Of a stretch of 15,700 bases of DNA, positions 14,929 through 15,700 are shown one piece after another (within the stretch, counting starts at the first letter, position 1; every line of letters begins with the position of its first letter). The notes under the pieces were generated by a model. It was not told where the DNA came from and made no database searches. It saw only the letters and a list, made by a program, of their open reading frames with translations. This DNA is from an uncultured Eubacteriales bacterium (GTDB lineage Bacteria > Bacillota > Clostridia > Oscillospirales > CAG-272), in the NCBI GenBank assembly GCA_934489945.1, contig CAKSSY010000045.1, positions 1 through 15,700 of the forward strand, written 5' to 3'. The position numbers and the translations under genes are program-made.

Positions 14929-15004
14929 TGGTGGAGCATAGGGGATTCGAACCCCTGACCCCAACACTGCCAGTGTTGTGCGCTCCCAACTGCGCTAATG
15001 CCCC
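14929..15004 (-). tRNA. tRNA-Ala, anticodon GGC
   Basis: The minus strand folds as a complete 76-base class I tRNA with encoded CCA (14931-14929). The acceptor stem GGGGCAT/ATGCTCC contains the G3-U70 pair that identifies alanine tRNAs. The anticodon stem is CAACA/TGTTG with loop CTGGCAG, giving anticodon GGC. The T arm is AGGGG-TTCGAAT-CCCCT. It has its own promoter and is divergent from tRNA-Leu. Confidence 0.97.
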
Positions 15005-15013
15005 AACGTTGAT

Positions 15014-15042
15014 ATTTTATCAGAAAATATTGATTTTGTCAA
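15014..15042 (-). promoter_or_regulatory. Promoter of tRNA-Ala
   Basis: Minus strand TTGACA (15042-15037), 17-base spacer, TAAAAT (15019-15014), about 10 bases before the mature 5' end. Confidence 0.88.
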
Positions 15043-15089
15043 GGCGTTTTTTATTTTTTGGGAAAATTAAATGTTTTTTTTCAAACCTA

Positions 15090-15118
15090 TTGACTTGTAA
15101 GAGATCATGTGATATAAT
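15090..15118 (+). promoter_or_regulatory. Promoter of tRNA-Leu
   Basis: TTGACT (15090-15095), 17-base spacer, perfect TATAAT (15113-15118). It is back to back with the tRNA-Ala promoter. Confidence 0.9.
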
Positions 15119-15143
15119 ATCACCGTTGTTTTGAGGAATCTAT

Positions 15144-15228
15144 GCGGGAGTGGCGGAACTGGCAGACGCGCACGTTTGAGGGGCGTGTGGTTAACACCGT
15201 ACGGGTTCAATTCCCGTCTCCCGCACCA
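15144..15228 (+). tRNA. tRNA-Leu, anticodon GAG
   Basis: This is an 85-base class II tRNA with encoded CCA. The acceptor stem is GCGGGAG/CTCCCGC, the anticodon stem CACGT/GCGTG (one T-G pair), and the loop TTGAGGG, giving anticodon GAG. The variable arm is long (TGGTTAACACCGT) and the T arm is ACGGG-TTCAATT-CCCGT. Confidence 0.96.
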
Positions 15229-15237
15229 AAGAAGAAT

Positions 15238-15286
15238 AATCCGAACTTGATCCTTATGGATTTGGGGTTCGGATTTTCTTTTTTTC
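15238..15286 (+). terminator. Rho-independent terminator of tRNA-Leu
   Basis: AATCCGAAC (15238-15246) pairs with GTTCGGATT (15267-15275). Between them is an inner ATCC-TTAT-GGAT hairpin, and a T-rich run to 15286 follows. Confidence 0.9.
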
Positions 15287-15363
15287 TTGGGGAGTCGCTA
15301 TAAGTGTATTGTTTTTCGACATTGCATATTATTCGATTTTCATGACAGTGGAAGCATAGGTTG

Positions 15364-15392
15364 TTGTATTTTTTGAATCTTCATGACATAAT
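15364..15392 (+). promoter_or_regulatory. Possible promoter for the second sigma factor gene
   Basis: TTGTAT (15364-15369), 17-base spacer, CATAAT (15387-15392) with an extended -10 TG at 15384-15385. No gene is seen between 15229 and 15439. Confidence 0.4.
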
Positions 15393-15484
15393 CAAAAATA
15401 TTTTTTAAGTCCGAACCGAAGTAAGATTTTTACGACTATATGGGCGAGTACTCAAAAGCATTCCGGAAAGCGGGAAAAAGCGAA

Positions 15485-15700
15485 ATGAACAGAGACGAAA
15501 TCATTCAATACTACGACGACCTGATGCGGCTTGCTGTATCAAAATGCGGTTCGAAAACAGATGCAGAAGACCTTGTAGGCGATACAATGCTTGCGGCTTT
15601 TTCATATATAAATAAAGGCGGCAGGATAGAGCATCCGAAAACATGGCTCGCCAATACGCTGTGTCATAAATACAACGACAGCCTCCGGAAAAAGTACCGC
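15485..15700 (+). CDS. N-terminal part of a second ECF-like sigma factor
   Basis: The gene runs off the right edge with 72 codons visible and no stop. The visible part is sigma region 2: DEIIQYYDDLMRLAVSKCG, then DAEDLVGDTMLAAF and HPKTWLANTLCHKYNDSLRK. The same landmarks occur in the sigma factor at 3189 (EAEDLTQD, AFSAWVWQIARNRY), so the two are likely members of one regulator type. Whether this one also has a long C-terminal extension cannot be seen. ATG 15485 is preceded only by a weak GCGGGAAA. An in-frame ATG at 15440 would add 15 residues but has no better ribosome site. Confidence 0.8.
   Translation, partial: MNRDEIIQYYDDLMRLAVSKCGSKTDAEDLVGDTMLAAFSYINKGGRIEHPKTWLANTLCHKYNDSLRKKYR

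Noticed and set aside
14659..14967. Minus-strand frame starting MLGSGVRIPYAPP
   Set aside because: The N-terminus is a translation of the tRNA-Ala T-arm and acceptor end. The rest covers palindromes and repeats, so it is not a protein gene.
1..15700. CRISPR arrays, transposases, integrases, phage genes
   Set aside because: No regularly spaced repeat array, no transposase or integrase motif, and no terminal inverted repeats flanking a gene were seen.

Overview
The window looks like chromosomal DNA of an anaerobic, low-to-moderate GC Gram-positive of the class Clostridia (gut or rumen type). The evidence is AGGAGG-like ribosome sites, TTGACA/TATAAT promoters with 17-base spacers, U-tailed terminators, a pgk-tpiA glycolysis pair, a lipobox lipoprotein, and oxygen-sensitive glycyl-radical chemistry. 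No plasmid, phage, IS transposase or CRISPR signature was seen.

Layout. 2-787: C-terminal end of a surface-type protein with CxxC pairs and a LamG-like domain. 991-3009: pgk and tpiA with their own promoter and terminator. 3189-4730: an ECF-like sigma factor carrying an unrecognised extension of about 340 residues. 4731-5146: intergenic, with a possible 54-codon ORF and a strong promoter. 5147-6706: a right-handed beta-helix glycosidase (GH28-like). 6740-7582 (minus): a TrmH/SpoU RNA methyltransferase. 7854-8513: a lipoprotein preceded by an ECF-type promoter candidate. 8661-11091 (minus): a three-gene operon, DUF3137 - lemA - DUF3137, with a long leader. 11325-14579: a broken module made of an AraC-type regulator (minus), a glycyl radical enzyme and its radical-SAM activase. 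14580-14928: palindromes and an imperfect direct repeat. 14929-15228: divergent tRNA-Ala(GGC) and tRNA-Leu(GAG). 15485 to the right edge: start of a second ECF-like sigma factor.

How it fits together. The sigma factors, lipoprotein and DUF3137-LemA operon suggest envelope-related regulation, but direct links are inference. The most unusual stretch is 11325-14579. The regulator has one in-frame TAA. The enzyme gene has three 1-base frameshifts and a deletion covering the catalytic cysteine region. The activase has an in-frame deletion covering its CX3CX2C iron-sulfur motif. Every gene of the module is independently damaged, while most remaining protein sequence is still recognisable. This points to a recently inactivated pathway. 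The 1-base lesions alone could be assembly errors; the two motif-removing deletions are harder to explain that way.
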